Part shown: one piece after another, positions 8,679 to 11,359 of the stretch
Layout: each line of letters opens with the position of its first letter
Numbering within the stretch: position 1 is the first letter of the stretch
Assembly (NCBI GenBank): GCA_947097615.1
Contig: CAMURX010000043.1
Span: 1-11,359, forward strand
Direction: 5' to 3'
From: an uncultured Neisseria sp.
Lineage (GTDB): Bacteria > Pseudomonadota > Gammaproteobacteria > Burkholderiales > Neisseriaceae
Length of the DNA: 11,359 nucleotides
Made by a program: the position numbers and the translations under genes
Notes under the pieces: generated by a model
Seen by the model: only the letters and a program-made list of their open reading frames with translations
The model's database searches: none
What the model was told of the DNA's origin: nothing

Positions 8679-11359
8679 TTACCATTGGTAGCCCACGGCA
8701 GCAGTGCCGCCGACATGGCCGCGGGAGTTGCCGGTGACCGTACCTTTGATGATCCAGTTGCCGCCGTCGGAGATGCTGGAATAGCCGATGGCGTAACCGC
8801 TCGCACCGCGGTACACGCTGCCGCCGACAGCCATCATGCTCTTACCTGGCAGGTAAGCCTGCGGCAGACCGGCAACCGCCATCGCCGCAGCCGTACCGGC
8901 TTTGGAGTCAGCCGCTACGTCGTCAATTTTCTTGTTCAACCGGTTGCCCAGATTGACCACTTGGTTGTTGACGTTTTGGTTGATGGCTTGGTTGGTGTAG
9001 TACAGCTGGCTGCCGTTGATGGCATCGGTGCTGTTGGCGGAAATCACACCTGCGGCCACCCCCTGAATCTGACGGGTTTCGGTCGCGTTGCCGACGCTGA
9101 CAATGCCTTTCGCATCTTTCACGCCTGCAACATTGGCATCATTCGCACCCAAGTAGGTGTAGTTGCTTGCACCTGCAACAACCTGGTGTACACCGGTGGT
9201 GGCATTGGTAGTCGAACCGGTTTGGGCGAAGCTGGCACTCCGATCACCTAAGAATACAGAGTTCGCTTTAGTCTGGTTAACATTGTTACCCAATACAAAT
9301 GTTCCGTTTGTATTGATGGTATTGTTATTACCAACGCTATAGCTGTTTGCTCCGTTGATAATGCTCGGGGCACCGATTGCGCCGGAATTATTGCCTGTTA
9401 CCTTGTTGCCGGTACCGATGGAAATCGCATTCTTACCGATAGCCTGAGCACCTTTACCGATGGCGATACCGTTTTGACCTGACGCCAAAGACTGGCTGCC
9501 CATCGCAACAGCATCCGTACCTGTGCCTTTGGCCTGATAGCCGACGGCAACGGCATATCTGCCGGAAGCACTGGAGTCTACGGTATTGGTTGCCTGGTCA
9601 ATTTGCGCCTGACCGTTGTTCACGTGGAAGAACTTGATACCCTGCTCATTCATATTCTGAATGGCGGAAATAACCGAGTTGTTCACAAATTCTTTCTGGT
9701 TGGCAACATTGTAAGTTTTCAGAGCCACTTTACCAGCATCAGTCAGCTTACCGTTTTTATCGATATATTTGTTGTCGTTACCGCCCAAGATCTGTTTGTA
9801 GTTGTTGGAAATATTGGTCACATTGGATTCGACTTTGGTCAAATCGCCAACGGTGGCCGCATTATTCCACTCGGGAGCTTTCTCGCCTTCGGCTTTAATT
9901 TGGGCAACTGTTTTACCGTTCAAACCGCTGGCAACATTGGTAATCTGCTTGCCGCCGTTGCTCAGACCGTTTGCGGTCAGGTTCACGGTGTTGTTCGGAT
10001 TACCGGTGGTCGGCGATTTGATGGTAACGCCGCCGTTGTTCACGGTGGTGTTGCCGGCGGTAACGCTGTCCACGTTCAGATCGCGTTTGAGGGCGACATT
10101 CACACCCGAAGCGTCGGCTTTGGTGGTGATGTTGCTGTCGCCGGTTACGGCTACCTGGCTGCCCAGTTTCTTCACGCCGGTTGTGCCGGTGTCGCCGGTG
10201 AAGGTCAGGCCTTTGGTGTCCAGCGCGTCTTTCGCGGCCGCACCTTTGGCGATGTCGGCTTTGGTTTTGGCCGACAGATCCACGGCGTAATCGGTTACGT
10301 TGTTGGCGTTTTTCTTGCCTTTGGCAACGGTGAGGGCGGTAGAGCCGGCCGAAACGCTCGCGCCGTCGGCATTCACGGTGTAAATGCTTTGGCCGTTGCT
10401 GCCTTTGGTTTCCACAACGCTGGCAATATTGGTGCCGGCTTTGACTTCGGTTTTCGCCGCTTTCACCTGGCCGACGTTGGCTGCATCGGTGTTGTTCACA
10501 CCGGCGGCAACGTTGGTGATGGCTTTGTTGCCGGCGTTGATGCCTTTGGCAGAAAGCGATACGCCGCCCGCAGTGAAGCTGTTGGCTTTCAGATCGTTGG
10601 CGGTGGCCACTTTGTAAGTGGTGCTGCCGTCTTTGTTCTGAGTCGGGGTAACGACAATGTTGCTGCCCGCTTCAACTTTGTTGGCCGCTTTCGCTGCCGC
10701 CTGGTTCAGCTGGTCGACATTGACGGCATCTGTTCCTTTCACACCGGCTGCAACATTGGTAATTTTGTTGCCGCCGTTGTTCAGACCGTCAACAGTCAAC
10801 TCAACCGGTTTTTTGCCTGCAGATTTCGGGGTGATAGTCACACCGTTGCCACCAACTTTGGTCACGTTACCCGCAGCGTCTTTAAACTCGGCACTGGTCA
10901 GGTCTTGCAACTCTTTGGCCAGTTTGACATCCAAAGTATCTGTGCCGTTAGCCACAACACCGATATTGCCACTGCTCAATTTTTTGACATCAGCAACACC
11001 ACCTTTGACGTTCACTTTGCTGCCCAATTTGCGCTCAACATCCGTACCGGTATCGCCGGCAAAAGTCAGCGGGCTGTTAGCAGCCGTATTCAATGCATTC
11101 AATGCATCGCCTACGTTGTCATAAGCTTTGGTCTTGCCGTCAGACGGTTTACCGTCCACCAAGTTGTATGTCGGGGCTTTAAAGCTACCGTCGGCATTGA
11201 TTTGCGAACCGCCACCCAGTGCTTTGGCTGCACCTTTGAGCTGGCTTACATTCACTGCATCGGTATCGGCAATGCCTTTGGCTACGTTTTTAACCTGTAC
11301 AGGCTTGCCTTTGTCTTTACCAACCAGACTAACCGTATTGCTCGGCTCGGTCGTGGCCT
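8679..11359 (-). CDS. YadA/Hsf-type trimeric autotransporter adhesin, C-terminal ~890 residues (N-terminus beyond window end)
   Basis: A surface adhesin that trimerises, with the C-terminal barrel in the outer membrane and a long stalk and head outside. The frame is open to the window edge; a GTG at 11255 is internal (DAVNVSQL) and not a start. From the visible N-terminal side: HIM/neck motifs of the form ITNVAAGV-x-TDA-x-NV at about 10707-10763 and 10464-10520, and a degenerate one near 9940; two copies of a GDTGT..KLGS module (10998-11069 and 10137-10208); the IKFFHV segment; a YadA head of 'AVAVG/AIAIG' left-handed roll repeats (9240-9563); the neck QGVAAGV..STDAINGSQL (9003-9068); and a YadA anchor of about 87 residues (8682-8942) ending in GYQW. 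The stalk is very rich in Asn, Thr, Val and Gly. There is no cysteine in the visible part. The family is certain; the adhesin name and ligand are not. Confidence 0.95.
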   Translation of the reverse strand, partial: ATTEPSNTVSLVGKDKGKPVQVKNVAKGIADTDAVNVSQLKGAAKALGGGSQINADGSFKAPTYNLVDGKPSDGKTKAYDNVGDALNALNTAANSPLTFAGDTGTDVERKLGSKVNVKGGVADVKKLSSGNIGVVANGTDTLDVKLAKELQDLTSAEFKDAAGNVTKVGGNGVTITPKSAGKKPVELTVDGLNNGGNKITNVAAGVKGTDAVNVDQLNQAAAKAANKVEAGSNIVVTPTQNKDGSTTYKVATANDLKANSFTAGGVSLSAKGINAGNKAITNVAAGVNNTDAANVGQVKAAKTEVKAGTNIASVVETKGSNGQSIYTVNADGASVSAGSTALTVAKGKKNANNVTDYAVDLSAKTKADIAKGAAAKDALDTKGLTFTGDTGTTGVKKLGSQVAVTGDSNITTKADASGVNVALKRDLNVDSVTAGNTTVNNGGVTIKSPTTGNPNNTVNLTANGLSNGGKQITNVASGLNGKTVAQIKAEGEKAPEWNNAATVGDLTKVESNVTNISNNYKQILGGNDNKYIDKNGKLTDAGKVALKTYNVANQKEFVNNSVISAIQNMNEQGIKFFHVNNGQAQIDQATNTVDSSASGRYAVAVGYQAKGTGTDAVAMGSQSLASGQNGIAIGKGAQAIGKNAISIGTGNKVTGNNSGAIGAPSIINGANSYSVGNNNTINTNGTFVLGNNVNQTKANSVFLGDRSASFAQTGSTTNATTGVHQVVAGASNYTYLGANDANVAGVKDAKGIVSVGNATETRQIQGVAAGVISANSTDAINGSQLYYTNQAINQNVNNQVVNLGNRLNKKIDDVAADSKAGTAAAMAVAGLPQAYLPGKSMMAVGGSVYRGASGYAIGYSSISDGGNWIIKGTVTGNSRGHVGGTAAVGYQW
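8682..8942 (-). other. YadA-type membrane anchor domain of the adhesin
   Basis: Includes a coiled-coil lead (RLNKKIDDVAADSKAGTAAAMA), LPQAYLPGKSMMAVGG, the strands SVYRGASGYAIGYSSIS and NWIIKGTVTGNS, and an aromatic C-terminal Trp, which targets the barrel to BAM. It is the complete minimal translocator. Confidence 0.92.
9240..9563 (-). other. YadA-like head repeats of the adhesin
   Basis: A series of about 14-residue repeats with the pattern (A/S)-(V/I)-A-(V/M/I)-G: YAVAVGYQA, DAVAMGSQS, NGIAIGKGA, NAISIGTGN, NSGAIGAPS, NSYSVGNNN, GTFVLGNNV, NSVFLGDRS. The last few are Asn-rich and degenerate, and the DNA there is much more AT-rich than its surroundings. Confidence 0.88.

Noticed and set aside
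11141..11150. GTCAGACGGT in the adhesin as a degenerate DUS
   Set aside because: Only 8 of 10 core bases match on the reverse strand.
11253..11255. GTG at 11255 as adhesin start
   Set aside because: It sits inside a neck motif (TDAVNVSQL), the frame stays open with adhesin-like sequence to the window edge, and no ribosome-binding site precedes it.
1..11359. CRISPR array, tRNA or rRNA genes, insertion sequences, Correia-type elements, dRS3 repeats
   Set aside because: I saw no regularly spaced repeats other than DUS, no tRNA-like cloverleaf or rRNA sequence, no transposase and none of the known neisserial repeat ends.

Overview
The window is from a Neisseria-type genome (Betaproteobacteria, Neisseriaceae). 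The decisive signature is the DNA uptake sequence (DUS) core GCCGTCTGAA. I find 21 copies in the first 8.6 kb, 20 of them in the 12-mer form AGGCCGTCTGAA (AG-DUS dialect) rather than the AT form of N. meningitidis and N. gonorrhoeae. This suggests a commensal or animal Neisseria; I cannot name the species. Most genes lie on the minus strand.

Layout. 1-1229 (-): N-terminal part of valyl-tRNA synthetase (valS), cut by the window start. 1350-1643 (-): small XRE-type HTH regulator ending in an intrinsic terminator. 1745-2051: AT-rich gap holding a terminator and a possible small RNA. 2052-2828 (-): methionine aminopeptidase (map). 2938-3768 (-): DUF3579 domain joined to a GNAT acetyltransferase. 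3769-4149: DUS-rich gap. 5398-4150 (-): three-gene operon of an S4 RNA-binding protein, a Cys-rich oxidoreductase-like small protein and a PHP-family nuclease/phosphatase (rnm-like). 5455-6684 (+): the only plus-strand genes, a sulfur-stress module made of a small DUF2892 membrane protein, a YgaP-like membrane rhodanese and a BigR/YgaV/SqrR-type ArsR repressor. 7281-6778 (-): phosphatidylglycerophosphatase A, convergent with the repressor gene. 8579-7617 (-): a BamE-like lipoprotein and a small exported L,D-transpeptidase-like protein. 8679-11359 (-): C-terminal ~890 residues of a YadA/Hsf-type trimeric autotransporter adhesin, continuing past the window end.

How the genes work together. Most of the window is housekeeping: translation, protein maturation, RNA turnover, phospholipid synthesis and envelope assembly. 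The most system-like part is the sulfur module. A regulator with two cysteines exactly 66 residues apart, as in BigR and SqrR, follows a membrane rhodanese operon whose promoter (TTGACG-17-TATGAT) is overlapped at its start site by a perfect AT-rich dyad. I infer a persulfide-responsive circuit.

DUS are woven into the gene structure. Inverted pairs lie at several gene ends, some with a U-tract that fits a terminator. Three genes take their stop codon from a DUS and so end in ...EAV or ...KAV. The 2.7 kb adhesin segment has none.
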